DNA of 64,000 nucleotides. Origin: Pseudomonas alloputida. GTDB taxonomy: Bacteria > Pseudomonadota > Gammaproteobacteria > Pseudomonadales > Pseudomonadaceae. The position numbers and the translations under genes were made by a program. The notes beneath the pieces were generated by a model. The model was not told where the DNA came from, searched no databases, and saw nothing but the letters and a program-made list of their open reading frames with translations. How positions within the stretch are numbered: the first letter of the stretch is position 1; each line of letters starts with the position of its first letter. The stretch is taken from the NCBI RefSeq assembly GCF_021283545.2, contig NZ_CP128540.1:648501-712500 (forward strand). Direction: 5' to 3'. This document shows positions 10,841 to 21,788 of this stretch, in pieces.

Positions 10841-11818
10841 TCAGGGGTAGGCGACGTAGACGTCGGTGAGCAGGTCGGCGGGCTGTGGCTTGGGATCGGA
10901 TTTGGCGCGGCGAACGGCGTCTTCGATCAGGTCCTCGACGCGGGCGTCGATGGCGTCCAGTTGCTCGGCCGTGAGCAGGCCGGCGCGGGTGGTCTTGTTG
11001 CGAAATTGCATGAGGCAGTCGCGGGATTCGCGCAGGTTCTTCACTTCATCAGGGGCGCGGTAGGTTTGCGCATCGCCTTCGAAATGGCCGTAGTAACGGC
11101 TGAGCTTGACCTCGATCAGCGACGGCCCTTGCCCGGAGCGGGCGCGCTCGATGGCAGCGCCGGCGGCCTCGTATACGGCAAAGAAGTCAAAGCCGTCGAT
11201 GGTGACGCCTGGCATGCCGAAGCCGGCAGCGCGGTCGGCAATGTGGTCGCAGGCTACGGACCAGTTGGAGGCAGTGGCCTCGGCGTAGCCGTTGTTCTCG
11301 GCCACGAAGATGCAGGGCAGGTTCATGATCGACGCCATGTTCATGGCCTCGAATACGGCGCCCTCGTTGGATGCCCCATCGCCGAAGAAGGCTACCGACA
11401 CGTCATCGCGGCCCTTGAGCTTGGCCGCCAGCGCCGCCCCGGCCACCAGTGGTGCGCCGGCGCCGACGATACCGTTGGCACCGAGCATGCCCTTTTCCAG
11501 GTCGGCAATGTGCATCGAGCCGCCTTTGCCACCGCACACGCCGGTCTTCTTGCCGTAGATCTCGGCCATCATGCCGTACACGTCCACGCCTTTGGCGATG
11601 CAGTGGCCATGGCCGCGGTGGGTCGAGGCGATGCAGTCGCTGTCGCGCAGGTGGGCCATGACCCCGGCGGCAGAGGCTTCTTCGCCGGCATACAGGTGGA
11701 CGAAGCCGGGAATTTCGCCGGTGGCGAACTCCACATGCAGGCGTTCTTCGAAGGCGCGGATGGTCCGCATGACTTCATAGGCATGCAGCAGTTGTTCAGT
11801 ACTGAGTTGATTGGACAT
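10841..11818 (-). CDS. acoA: Acetoin dehydrogenase E1 alpha subunit
   Basis: The product is 325 residues, starting MSNQLSTEQLLHAYEVMRTI at 11818, preceded by CGGAGAACAACAAG. A longer in-frame extension runs back into acoX and is not used. The thiamine-diphosphate motif is VAFFGDGASNEGAVFEAMNM followed by FVAENNGYAEAT. HRGHGHCIAKGVDVYGMMAE and YYGHFEGDAQTYR are also typical of E1 alpha subunits of acetoin or 2-oxoacid dehydrogenases. It is the second gene of the operon, 22 bases after acoX, and forms the heterotetrameric E1 with AcoB. Confidence 0.95.
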   Translation of the reverse strand: MSNQLSTEQLLHAYEVMRTIRAFEERLHVEFATGEIPGFVHLYAGEEASAAGVMAHLRDSDCIASTHRGHGHCIAKGVDVYGMMAEIYGKKTGVCGGKGGSMHIADLEKGMLGANGIVGAGAPLVAGAALAAKLKGRDDVSVAFFGDGASNEGAVFEAMNMASIMNLPCIFVAENNGYAEATASNWSVACDHIADRAAGFGMPGVTIDGFDFFAVYEAAGAAIERARSGQGPSLIEVKLSRYYGHFEGDAQTYRAPDEVKNLRESRDCLMQFRNKTTRAGLLTAEQLDAIDARVEDLIEDAVRRAKSDPKPQPADLLTDVYVAYP

Positions 11819-11840
11819 CTTGTTGTTCTCCGGGGTTGTC

Positions 11841-12896
11841 TCAACACGGGTTTGCAGGGTGCAGCCGGTGGCCGCGCGGGACGGCCAGCAGGTGGTGGCG
11901 GGCGGCATGCGCCAGCACGGCCTCGACGTCCACGCTGAGTGGGCCTTGGTGGTCGAGGGTGATGGTGGGCGTGTCATGCTCGGCAAATTCGATTTCGCGT
12001 TCGCCATCCAGCGCCAAGGTGCCGCTGGTCAGGCTCAGGCGCTGGGCGACGCCGGGTGTCAGCGGACCGCAGGCAGTGATGCCGCAGGCTTGCAGCAGCC
12101 CGGGCGCCAACGGCGCCAACAGCGCCTGTTCGGCGTCGGGGGCCAGGCGTACCCAGGCGCCGTGCGGATCTTGCCGTGACACCGGGCACCACAGACCGCA
12201 CAGGGCCGACAGGCCGATGGCGTGGGGCTCGGCGAAGCAGGCGAAGACTTCGCAGAGGTCCTCGCTGCGGCTGAGTGCACGGGCACCGATGAAGCGCTGC
12301 GGCGACACGGCCACCTCGACCAAGGCCCACTCGGCCAGCTGTTGTTCAGGCACGTTCACCAGTAAGCGTTTGTTGCGGCGCAAGCCGATGCTGGCCGGTA
12401 CCCGGCCACTGGCAAGCAGGCCACCGGCCAGGCCCGCGCTGGTGGCTTCGCGAAGTTCGGGGAAGGCGTTGTTGGTGCCGGTGGACAGGGTCAGCAGCGG
12501 CACGTCACCGGCCTCGGCGGCGACCGCCTTGTGGGTGCCATCACCGCCCAGCACGGCGATCATCGCCACGCCGCGCTGGACCATGTGCCGGGTAGCCAGG
12601 CGGGTATCGGCCACGGTCTGGCTCAGTGGCAGGTCGAGGATTTCGATGGCCGGCCAGTGCTGGTCACGGGCCCCCGGGCCCTGGCTGGCCTTGAGCACGG
12701 CGGCAGCGATGCCGGTCATGTCGCTGGGCAACAACACCTGGCCAATGCCGGTGGCACCGAAAGCGGCCAGCAGGCGCTGGATAGCCGAGGCCTTGTCGGT
12801 GCTCGAATAGAGCCCGGCATTGGCGGTCAGGCGGCGCAGGTCGCGGCCAGAGGCAGGGTTGGCAATGATCCCGACAATCGGGGCGGGTAGCGGCAT
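11841..12896 (-). CDS. acoX: AcoX, NAD kinase-like protein of the acetoin operon
   Basis: The product is 351 residues and is the first gene of the sigma54-driven aco operon. It starts MPLPAPIVGIIANPASGRDL and contains AVLGGDGTHKAVAAEAG, the GGDGT motif of the NAD kinase/diacylglycerol kinase fold, then LTLSTGTNNAFPE. AcoX occurs in many aco operons, but its exact role in acetoin use is not established; family annotation as ATP-NAD kinase rests on fold similarity. The start lies about 23 bases after the predicted transcription start. The operon order acoX-acoA-acoB-acoC-adh matches other pseudomonads. Confidence 0.9.
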   Translation of the reverse strand: MPLPAPIVGIIANPASGRDLRRLTANAGLYSSTDKASAIQRLLAAFGATGIGQVLLPSDMTGIAAAVLKASQGPGARDQHWPAIEILDLPLSQTVADTRLATRHMVQRGVAMIAVLGGDGTHKAVAAEAGDVPLLTLSTGTNNAFPELREATSAGLAGGLLASGRVPASIGLRRNKRLLVNVPEQQLAEWALVEVAVSPQRFIGARALSRSEDLCEVFACFAEPHAIGLSALCGLWCPVSRQDPHGAWVRLAPDAEQALLAPLAPGLLQACGITACGPLTPGVAQRLSLTSGTLALDGEREIEFAEHDTPTITLDHQGPLSVDVEAVLAHAARHHLLAVPRGHRLHPANPC

Positions 12897-12929
12897 GGCG
12901 CACCTCGTATTTTTGTTTGCAAGGGCAGG

Positions 12930-12945
12930 AGCAAGCGGGGTGCCA
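12930..12945 (-). promoter_or_regulatory. Sigma54 promoter of the acoXABC-adh operon
   Basis: On the minus strand the sequence reads TGGCACCCCGCTTGCT, a perfect match to TGGCAC-N5-TTGC with correct GG-GC spacing. Transcription should begin near 12919, just upstream of the acoX start at 12896. The divergent gene encodes the sigma54 activator AcoR. Confidence 0.9.
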
Positions 12946-13023
12946 GCTTTCTTCGCGATGGCTGAAGTGGCCGGGCTAGAGGGCTCTGGTCGTGTTCGGG
13001 CAGGTTTTCACGGGTAGGGTGGC

Positions 13024-13082
13024 GAGACGCCGGGTGCCAGCGCCGGGCCTGCGTTGCCGAGACACTGAGACGCTGCGTCTCA
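13024..13082. promoter_or_regulatory. Candidate AcoR enhancer sites (GAGACGC half-sites)
   Basis: A perfect 17-base palindrome, TGAGACGCTGCGTCTCA, occupies 13066-13082. Further half-sites GAGACGC (13024-13030) and GAGACAC (13059-13065) lie beside it. They sit about 80-135 bases upstream of the sigma54 promoter at 12930-12945, the usual enhancer distance. The assignment to AcoR is inference from position. Confidence 0.65.
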
Positions 13083-13179
13083 AGCCAGCCGGTAATCACA
13101 CAGTGCTTGTCGGGGCATGCCCAGAGGCGCTTAATGGCCGGACAACGATAAAAACAGTAACGAGAACCGGAGGGCCTGA

Positions 13180-15033
<1,854 letters not shown>

Positions 15034-15037
15034 AGCC

Positions 15038-15060
15038 CTGGGGCCGCGACGCGGCCCCAG
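15038..15060. terminator. Strong hairpin after acoR
   Basis: CTGGGGCCGC, loop GAC, GCGGCCCCAG gives a perfect 10-bp stem directly after the acoR stop. It lacks a T-run, so it may mainly protect the 3' end. Confidence 0.5.
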
Positions 15061-15074
15061 ATTCTGGCAGGCAA

Positions 15075-15102
15075 TAAAAAACCCCGGCACAGGGCCGGGG
15101 TT
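15075..15102 (-). terminator. Rho-independent terminator of the accB-accC transcript
   Basis: Read on the minus strand, a stem of AACCCCGGCC paired with GGCCGGGGTT-type arms is followed by TTTTTT. It lies 22 bases after the accC stop and can also stop acoR transcription from the other side. Confidence 0.85.
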
Positions 15103-15123
15103 CTGGTACATCACACTACACGA

Positions 15124-16479
15124 TCACTCCTGGTTGGCCAGTTTGTGCTCGAGGTAGTGAATGTTGACGCCGCCTTTGCAGAAGCCTTCATCACGCACCA
15201 GGTCGCGGTGCAGCGGGATGTTGGTCTTGATGCCGTCGACGACGATCTCGTCCAGGGCATTGCGCATGCGCGCCATGGCCTCGTCGCGGTCCTTGCCGTA
15301 GGTGATCAGCTTGCCGATCAGCGAGTCGTAGTTCGGCGGAACCGAATAACCGCTGTACAGGTGCGAATCGACGCGTACGCCGTTGCCGCCCGGGGCGTGG
15401 AAGTGCTTCACCTTGCCTGGGCTCGGGATGAACTTCTTCGGGTCTTCGGCGTTGATCCGGCACTCCAGCGAGTGGCCACGGATCACCACGTCTTCCTGGC
15501 GGAACGACAGCTTGTTGCCAGCGGCGATGCTCAGCATCTCCTTGACGATGTCGATACCAGTGACCATCTCCGACACCGGGTGCTCAACCTGCACGCGGGT
15601 GTTCATCTCGATGAAGTAGAAGCGGCCGTTTTCGTACAGGAACTCGAAAGTACCGGCACCACGGTAGCCGATCTCGATGCACGCATCGACGCAGCGCTTG
15701 AACACTTCCTGACGGGCTTTCTCATCGATGCCCGGGGCTGGTGCTTCTTCCAGTACTTTCTGGTGACGGCGCTGCAGCGAGCAGTCGCGGTCGCCCAGGT
15801 GAATGGCGTTGCCCTGGCCGTCGGACAGTACCTGTACTTCCACGTGGCGTGGGTTGGTCAGGAACTTCTCCAGGTAAACCATCGGGTTGCCGAAGGCTGC
15901 ACCGGCTTCGGTACGGGTGAGCTTGGCCGAGGAAATCAGGTCCTCTTCCTTGTGCACCACGCGCATGCCGCGACCACCACCGCCACCGGCGGCCTTGATG
16001 ATCACCGGGTAGCCGACGTCACGGGCAATCGCCAGGGCAACTTCTTCGTCTTCTGGCAGTGGGCCATCGGAGCCCGGTACGGTCGGTACGCCCGACTTGA
16101 TCATCGCGTCCTTGGCCGAAACCTTGTCGCCCATCAGGCGAATGGTGTCGGCTTTCGGGCCGATGAAGGCGAAACCGGATTTTTCCACCTGTTCGGCGAA
16201 GTCGGCGTTTTCCGCCAGGAAGCCGTAACCCGGGTGAATCGCAGTGGCGCCAGTCACTTCGGCGGCAGCGATGATCGCGGGGATATGCAGGTAGGAATCC
16301 TTGGACGATGCAGGGCCGATGCAGACCGACTCGTCTGCCAGGCCCAGGTGCATCAGTTCACGGTCGGCAGTGGAGTGCACGGCGACGGTCTTGATACCCA
16401 GCTCTTTGCAGGCACGCAGGATCCGCAGGGCAATTTCCCCGCGGTTGGCGATCAGGACTTTTTCGAGCTTCCCAGACAT
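15124..16479 (-). CDS. accC: Acetyl-CoA carboxylase, biotin carboxylase subunit
   Basis: The product is 451 residues, the standard AccC length, starting [19 protein letters not shown] after GGAGAGCC. It carboxylates biotin on AccB using ATP and bicarbonate, the first half-reaction of fatty-acid synthesis. The ATP-grasp glycine-rich loop is [14 protein letters not shown]. Other conserved segments are [21 protein letters not shown] and [18 protein letters not shown]. It lies 17 bases after accB in one transcript that ends at the terminator at 15075-15102. An in-frame start seven codons earlier would overlap accB and is less likely. Confidence 0.97.
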   Translation of the reverse strand: MSGKLEKVLIANRGEIALRILRACKELGIKTVAVHSTADRELMHLGLADESVCIGPASSKDSYLHIPAIIAAAEVTGATAIHPGYGFLAENADFAEQVEKSGFAFIGPKADTIRLMGDKVSAKDAMIKSGVPTVPGSDGPLPEDEEVALAIARDVGYPVIIKAAGGGGGRGMRVVHKEEDLISSAKLTRTEAGAAFGNPMVYLEKFLTNPRHVEVQVLSDGQGNAIHLGDRDCSLQRRHQKVLEEAPAPGIDEKARQEVFKRCVDACIEIGYRGAGTFEFLYENGRFYFIEMNTRVQVEHPVSEMVTGIDIVKEMLSIAAGNKLSFRQEDVVIRGHSLECRINAEDPKKFIPSPGKVKHFHAPGGNGVRVDSHLYSGYSVPPNYDSLIGKLITYGKDRDEAMARMRNALDEIVVDGIKTNIPLHRDLVRDEGFCKGGVNIHYLEHKLANQE

Positions 16480-16496
16480 CGTTGGCTCTCCGCGAT

Positions 16497-16958
16497 TCAA
16501 ACGATGGTGAACAGCGGCTGGTCGAACTCAACCGGCTGGCCGTCTTCTACCAGGATGGCGTCGATGACACCGCCAATATCGGCTTCGATGTGGTTCATCA
16601 TCTTCATGGCTTCGACGATGCACAGGGTGTCGCCTTTCTTCACGGACTGGCCAACTTCAGCGAAGTTAGGCGAGGTCGGCGAAGGCTTGCGGTAGAAGGT
16701 ACCTACCATTGGCGAACGGACCACGGTGCCTTTCAGGGCCGGGGCGGCAGCAGTGGCTTCGGCGGCTGGCGCAGCAGCGGCAACCGGCGCAGCGGCAGGG
16801 GCGGCGGCCATAGGCGCCGGTGCGTAGAACTGCTGGGCAGCTGGGGTCTTGCTGTGACGGCTGATACGGACCGACTCTTCGCCTTCCTTGATCTCCAGTT
16901 CGTCGATGCCAGACTCTTCCAGCAGCTCGATCAGTTTCTTGACTTTACGGATATCCAT
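16497..16958 (-). CDS. accB: Acetyl-CoA carboxylase, biotin carboxyl carrier protein
   Basis: The product is 153 residues. The N-terminus [20 protein letters not shown] and an Ala/Pro-rich flexible linker (about 45-75) precede the biotinyl domain. The biotin-accepting lysine is Lys119 in [14 protein letters not shown]. It shuttles carboxyl groups from AccC to the carboxyltransferase AccAD, which is encoded elsewhere. It is co-transcribed with accC and preceded by aroQ on the same strand, the widespread aroQ-accB-accC order. Confidence 0.97.
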   Translation of the reverse strand: MDIRKVKKLIELLEESGIDELEIKEGEESVRISRHSKTPAAQQFYAPAPMAAAPAAAPVAAAAPAAEATAAAPALKGTVVRSPMVGTFYRKPSPTSPNFAEVGQSVKKGDTLCIVEAMKMMNHIEADIGGVIDAILVEDGQPVEFDQPLFTIV

Positions 16959-17012
16959 TAATCATCAACTCCCAAAGGTTCGGTCAGGGGGCGAAATACA
17001 AAAAACGTATCT

Positions 17013-17056
17013 GAAACGTTTCTCTCGAACCCCGGCCCACTTAGGCCAGGGTTTTC
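17013..17056 (-). promoter_or_regulatory. Hairpin and palindrome in the accB leader
   Basis: The 99-base aroQ-accB gap has a 10-bp stem (AACCCTGGCC/GGCCGGGGTT, one G-T pair) next to a perfect 10-base palindrome GAAACGTTTC at 17013-17022. No T-run follows the stem, so it is not a simple terminator. A regulatory role for accB is possible but unproven. Confidence 0.35.
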
Positions 17057-17057
17057 A

Positions 17058-17513
17058 TCATTTGGGCTGTGCGTTGGCAGCCAGTTGTTCCAGCGCGGAC
17101 TCCAGGGCCAGGCGATAACCGCTGGCGCCCAGACCGCAGATCACCCCTACGGCAACATCGGAAAAGTAGGAGTGGTGACGGAACGGTTCGCGTTTGTGCA
17201 CGTTGGACAGGTGCACTTCGATGAATGGGATGCTCACCGCAAGCAATGCGTCACGTAATGCGACGCTTGTGTGGGTGAAAGCAGCCGGATTGATCAGGAT
17301 GAAGTCCACACCCTCGTTGCGTGCGGCGTGAATGCGGTCGATCAGTTCGTATTCGGCATTGCTCTGCAGGTACAGCAGATGGTGGCCTGCGGCGCGGGCA
17401 CGTTGCTCCAGGTCCTGGTTGATCTGAGCCAGGGTCACGGCGCCGTAGTGGCCTGGCTCGCGAGTACCGAGCAGGTTGAGGTTTGGGCCGTGGAGCACCA
17501 GTAGCGTTGCCAT
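17058..17513 (-). CDS. aroQ: Type II 3-dehydroquinate dehydratase
   Basis: The product is 151 residues, the usual size for the type II enzyme, which makes 3-dehydroshikimate in the shikimate pathway. It begins [20 protein letters not shown]. The catalytic loop Tyr (PGHYG), the [16 protein letters not shown] segment with the catalytic His, and [21 protein letters not shown] are all present. The start at 17513 was chosen because it begins the conserved LHGPNLN strand; the in-frame extension to 17660 is not conserved-looking. It is the first gene of the aroQ-accB-accC group. Confidence 0.96.
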   Translation of the reverse strand: MATLLVLHGPNLNLLGTREPGHYGAVTLAQINQDLEQRARAAGHHLLYLQSNAEYELIDRIHAARNEGVDFILINPAAFTHTSVALRDALLAVSIPFIEVHLSNVHKREPFRHHSYFSDVAVGVICGLGASGYRLALESALEQLAANAQPK

Positions 17514-17692
17514 CTGCGGATTCCTTGGATTTGTAGGGCAATTCGACACAGCGCGGCGAGTGTGCCGTAAAGCAACGGCAAGTGTCCAGTTCCCGGCAAT
17601 AGCCAGCACGATGTCCGAGGTTCGCGCGAAGTATGTGACCGGATATTTAAATCCGGTCACTCATTTCAGGATTTTTCCGAGCTCGCGGGAAG

Positions 17693-19465
17693 TTATAGAC
17701 CGACTTTGCCGCGCACGCGCGTCAGAATCTGCGCGAATTCACCGGCATTTATCTCGCCAATCACCCGATCAGCGGTAATTTCGCTGCCGTTCGCAGCAAA
17801 GAACAGCAGGGCAGGTGGGCCGAACAGCTGATAGCGGTCGAGCAGCTTGCGTTGCTCGGCATTACTTTCGGTGATGTCGAACCGCAGCAGTTTGAAGCCG
17901 GCCAGCTGTGTTTGCACCTGCGGTGCATTGAGCACCTCATGCTCGATCACCTTGCAGCTGATGCACCAGTCGGCGTACCAGTCCAGCAGCACTGGCTGGC
18001 CGGTGGCCTGGGCCTGCGCCAGGGCCGCGTCCAGAGCATCAGGTGTGGTGATGGTCTGCCAGGTATCGGCGTTTGCTGCCGGCAGGCTGCCGCTGGCGGC
18101 CAGTGACGCCCCCGGCAGTGGGCGCAGTGGGTCGCCCTGGCCAGTGAGGGCGCCGTACCAGCAAGCCAGCGCGTAGACCAGCAAGGCCAGACCGACCAGT
18201 TGCGCCAGGCGTTGGGCCGTCGTCTTGACGACGAATTCCAGCGCACCGAGGAACAGTGCCACACCCGCAGCGAGGAAACCGACCAGCAGCAAGGTCGCAG
18301 GGCCCGGCAGTACACGGCTGAGCAAGCCGATGGCCAGCCCCAGCAGCAGTACGCCAATGGCGTTTTTCACCGTGTTCATCCATGGGCCGCTTTTGGGCAG
18401 CCAGGCCGCGCCACCGGTGGCTACCAGCAGCAGCGGTGCACCCATGCCCAAACCCAGGGCGAACAGCTTTAGCGCGCCACCCAGGGCATCGCCGCTGGCG
18501 CTGATATAGAGCAAGGCACCGGCCAGGGGCGCCGATACACACGGAGAAACCAGCAAGCTGGAGAGCACACCGAGCACAGCTGCGCCCAGCAGCGAGCCGC
18601 CGCGGGTGTGGTTGGCGACGTTGTTCAGGCGGTTGCTCAGGGCCTGGGGCAGCCTCAGTTCGAAGAGGCCGAACATGGCCAGGGCGAACACTACGAAAAA
18701 CAGCGCGAAAGGTACCAGCACCCAGGCCGACTGTAGGCGCGCCTGCAGGTTCAGGCTTGCGCCGAACAGGCCCATCAGTGCGCCGAGCACCGCGAAGCTG
18801 GCGGCCATTGGCAGCACGTAGGCCAGCGACAGCGCCAGGCCGCGCACGCCGCCAACCTGGCCGCGCAGCACGACACCGGAAAGGATCGGCAACATCGGCA
18901 GCACGCAGGGGGTGAAGGTCAGGCCGACCCCAGCGAGGAAGAACAGCAGCAGCGACTTCCAGTTCCAGCCGTGTTCGCGGGTGGCTGGCGTGTTTGCAAC
19001 GCCTTCGCCATCGATACTCAGGCGTGCGGTTTCCGGCGGGTAGCACAAGCCCTTGTCGGCGCAACCCTGGTAGCCCACCAGCAGGGTGAAGGCGCGCGGG
19101 TCTTTACGTGGCAACTCGATATCGAGCACGCCGTGGTACACCTCGACGTCGCCGAAGAATTCATCGTGCTTGGCCTCACCCTTGGGGATGTTCGGTGTGC
19201 CCAGGGTGATATCGGCCGGTTCCGTGCGGAACTGGAAGCGGTGGCGGTAAAGGTAGTAGCCATCGGTGGCAACGAAGCGCAGCTTGATTGTTTGCGCATC
19301 GGCCTGGACCAGGTTGAGCTTGAAGGCCTCGTGTACCGGCAGGAAGTCGGCGTTGTTGGCCAGCGAAGCGGCGCCAAGGGTGGCGCTGGGGCGGTTGTCG
19401 AGCAGGCCTGCGGCGAAGGCCGGGCTGGCCAGCAGTAGGAACAGCATGAAAAACAGGCGGCGCAT
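17693..19465 (-). CDS. dsbD: Thiol:disulfide interchange protein DsbD
   Basis: The product is 590 residues and passes electrons from cytoplasmic thioredoxin to the periplasm. A signal peptide (1-19) precedes an N-terminal immunoglobulin-like domain with the Cys pair in GYQGCADKGLCYPP. Eight membrane segments follow, with the two channel cysteines in FTPCVLPMLPILSG and LLVSPCVSAPLAG. The C-terminal thioredoxin-like domain has DWCISCKVIEHEVL. All six functional cysteines are therefore present. It ends 179 bases before aroQ, on the same strand. Confidence 0.95.
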   Translation of the reverse strand: MRRLFFMLFLLLASPAFAAGLLDNRPSATLGAASLANNADFLPVHEAFKLNLVQADAQTIKLRFVATDGYYLYRHRFQFRTEPADITLGTPNIPKGEAKHDEFFGDVEVYHGVLDIELPRKDPRAFTLLVGYQGCADKGLCYPPETARLSIDGEGVANTPATREHGWNWKSLLLFFLAGVGLTFTPCVLPMLPILSGVVLRGQVGGVRGLALSLAYVLPMAASFAVLGALMGLFGASLNLQARLQSAWVLVPFALFFVVFALAMFGLFELRLPQALSNRLNNVANHTRGGSLLGAAVLGVLSSLLVSPCVSAPLAGALLYISASGDALGGALKLFALGLGMGAPLLLVATGGAAWLPKSGPWMNTVKNAIGVLLLGLAIGLLSRVLPGPATLLLVGFLAAGVALFLGALEFVVKTTAQRLAQLVGLALLVYALACWYGALTGQGDPLRPLPGASLAASGSLPAANADTWQTITTPDALDAALAQAQATGQPVLLDWYADWCISCKVIEHEVLNAPQVQTQLAGFKLLRFDITESNAEQRKLLDRYQLFGPPALLFFAANGSEITADRVIGEINAGEFAQILTRVRGKVGL

Positions 19466-19535
19466 GGCGGACTCGCGAGGTGGAACGTGCCCGGCATGAT
19501 AACGGATGCGCAGGAATAATTGGCCCGAAACAAAC

Positions 19536-19570
19536 GTAGGAGCGGGTTTACCCGCGAAGCGCCGCGCGGG
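19536..19570. repeat. REP element (CGGG-type)
   Basis: GTAGGAGCGGGTTTACCCGC followed by GAAGCGCCGCGCGG is a single REP unit lying between the chemoreceptor stop and the dsbD start. Confidence 0.75.
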
Positions 19571-19582
19571 CGGCGCTCGATC

Positions 19583-21544
19583 TCAGACCCTGAACGCTCG
19601 CACCGCCCGGTTCAGCTCACCGCCCAGGCTCAGCAGCTGTTCACCCTGTTTACGCCCCTCGCCAATGCGCTGCAGGTTGTCTTCACCCAGTTCGTGAATC
19701 CGCTCGCTGTGGTCACGAATCTCGCTCACCGCGCCACTCTGCTGTGCCGTTACATCGGCAATCCGCACCGCTGTATCGGAAATGGTGCGAATGGCACAGA
19801 CAATCTCATCCAGTGCCCCATCCGCCGCCTGGGCCTGGTTGGCCGTGGCCTCGGCATGTTCCAGTTGCGCGCGCATCCCCGCCACCGAACTTCTGGCGGC
19901 CTGCTGCAGGCGGTCGATCAACGCCTGGATCTCGCCGGTAGCCCCCGTGGTGCGCTGAGCCAGTGAGCGCACCTCATCGGCGACCACGGCAAAGCCACGG
20001 CCCATCTCGCCGGCACGGGCCGCTTCGATCGCGGCATTCAGTGCCAGCAGGTTGGTCTGCTCGGCAATCGCGCGGATCACCGTCAGTACCCCGCCAATGG
20101 TGGCCGACTCTTCCGCCAATTGTTCGATCATGCGGGCGTTGCCTTGCACTTCATCGACCAGCTCACGCAAGCCCGACAGGCTCTGGCCGATTACCGCCTG
20201 GCCTTGTTCCACCGCACGCCCGGCATCGCGGCTGGCCTCGGCGGCTGCGCTGGCATCACCAGCCACTTGTTGAATGGTTGCTTCCAGCTCGCCCAAGGCA
20301 TCGCGGATCTGTCCGGTATCGCCGGCCTGTCGCTCGGCGCCGCCGTGCAGCGCAGCGCTCATGCCGGCCAGGGCATGGCTGCTGCCGGCCACCTGCTCGG
20401 CATTATGACGGATGGTGCCGACCAGCTCCACCAGGTACTGACGCAGGCGGTTGAGCGACTCCTGGATGTCGTGCAGTTCGCGGTTGGTCTTGCCCAGGGC
20501 GATGGCTTGGGCGAAATCGCCCTCGGCCCAGCGTGACAGGGCCGGGGCCAGTCCGGTCAGGGTCCGGGCCAGGCGCCGTTGCAGCGTGTCGATCAATAGG
20601 GCGATCAGCAGGATCAGGCCGATCATCAGGCCTTGGATGATGCGCACCTCGGCAGCGATTTTCGCATGCTGGCCGCGTACTTCGGGTTCCAGCGCGGCGA
20701 TGGCCTGTTGTACGGCTTCCAGGCGCTGGCCGGTGGTGGCGGCCAGTTCGGCGCGGCGCTCGATCTGTTCGCGGGTGCGTTGCAGTTCGGCCGGGTAGCG
20801 GTTGAGCAGGCTTTGCAATTCACGCTTGAGGCCCACGGCAATGTCTTCCTGCTGGGCGCTGCTCTGGGATTCCAGGCCCATCATCGCAGCGAAGTCGTCG
20901 GCTCCGGATTCGGCCGTGCGGGTTACGCCGAGCAGTGGCAGGCCGTCGACCGTCTGGGCCTGGGCGCGGATCAGTTGCAGCTCGCGCTCCACCTCGTCGG
21001 CCAGCTCTGGGCGGCCGCTGCTGACCAGCTTGTCGCGAGCCAATGACAGCCGCCCCAGATGCAGGGTGGCGTCTAGCAAGGGCAGCAAGTAGCGATTGGC
21101 CTCGGCGTTGCCACTGTCGCGGGCGTAGCTGGCCATCTGCTCGAAGTTCGCCCCCAGCTCCCGCTCGGCTTGCAGCAGCAGGGCTTGTGGGTCGCCGGCC
21201 AGCTTGCCGGCGGCCAGCAGTTCGTTGGCGGTGAAGGCCTGCAGGCTATCCAGGCTGGGGCGCAACTTCTCGGCCAGCTCTACCGGCCAGTCCGTCAGTG
21301 CGGCCTGCAACTGTTGGTTCGCCTCCATGGCGGCGGCCTGGCGCAGGGCGTCGCCGCTGCCCAGGTAGGCCTGGATATTGCGCGCCGCCTGGTTCTGGAA
21401 CTGCTGGGACAGGCCCAGATAGCGCTCCATCAGCTGGTAGGGGCGTTCGAGGGCGCGCTGTGACCACCACAGGGTGGCGCCCAAGGCGATACACACGGTC
21501 ACCAGCAACAGCGTGTTGAAATTGGTCAGCCACTTCAGGCGCAT
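19583..21544 (-). CDS. Methyl-accepting chemotaxis protein
   Basis: The product is 653 residues. A membrane segment at about 10-27 ([17 protein letters not shown]), a long helical extracytoplasmic region (about 30-300), a second membrane segment (about 305-325, [13 protein letters not shown]), a HAMP region and the cytoplasmic signalling domain are visible. The hairpin tip motif is [20 protein letters not shown] followed by [15 protein letters not shown]. The ligand domain looks like an all-helical bundle rather than dCache; its ligand cannot be read from sequence. REP DNA flanks the gene on both sides. Confidence 0.9.
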   Translation of the reverse strand: MRLKWLTNFNTLLLVTVCIALGATLWWSQRALERPYQLMERYLGLSQQFQNQAARNIQAYLGSGDALRQAAAMEANQQLQAALTDWPVELAEKLRPSLDSLQAFTANELLAAGKLAGDPQALLLQAERELGANFEQMASYARDSGNAEANRYLLPLLDATLHLGRLSLARDKLVSSGRPELADEVERELQLIRAQAQTVDGLPLLGVTRTAESGADDFAAMMGLESQSSAQQEDIAVGLKRELQSLLNRYPAELQRTREQIERRAELAATTGQRLEAVQQAIAALEPEVRGQHAKIAAEVRIIQGLMIGLILLIALLIDTLQRRLARTLTGLAPALSRWAEGDFAQAIALGKTNRELHDIQESLNRLRQYLVELVGTIRHNAEQVAGSSHALAGMSAALHGGAERQAGDTGQIRDALGELEATIQQVAGDASAAAEASRDAGRAVEQGQAVIGQSLSGLRELVDEVQGNARMIEQLAEESATIGGVLTVIRAIAEQTNLLALNAAIEAARAGEMGRGFAVVADEVRSLAQRTTGATGEIQALIDRLQQAARSSVAGMRAQLEHAEATANQAQAADGALDEIVCAIRTISDTAVRIADVTAQQSGAVSEIRDHSERIHELGEDNLQRIGEGRKQGEQLLSLGGELNRAVRAFRV

Positions 21545-21665
21545 AGCCGCGAACTTCCTGCGCAGGGGAGAGGTAGGCGCCTGAAGTTATTGCGATTTTG
21601 TGACGGGGTGATGACGCCAGGGGCTTGGTGTCAGAAAAAAAGTGGCACAGTGCCTCCATTGGTGT

Positions 21666-21774
21666 GGCCGGCACTGGCCTCTTCGCGGGCTTGCCCGCTC
21701 CCACAGGTTTACCTCCAGACTTGAGGTATGTGAAATGCCTGGGGAAGCGGGCGAGCCTGTGAAGAAGCCGGCAC
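21666..21774. repeat. Inverted REP pair (REPIN-like)
   Basis: GCCGGCACTGGCCTCTTCGC followed by GGGCTTGCCCGCTCCCACAGG is paired with an inverted partner GGGGAAGCGGGCGAGCCTGTG ending AAGCCGGCAC about 30 bases on. The two halves could fold into one long cruciform. Confidence 0.75.
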
Positions 21775-21788
21775 CGTGAGTGCGAATT

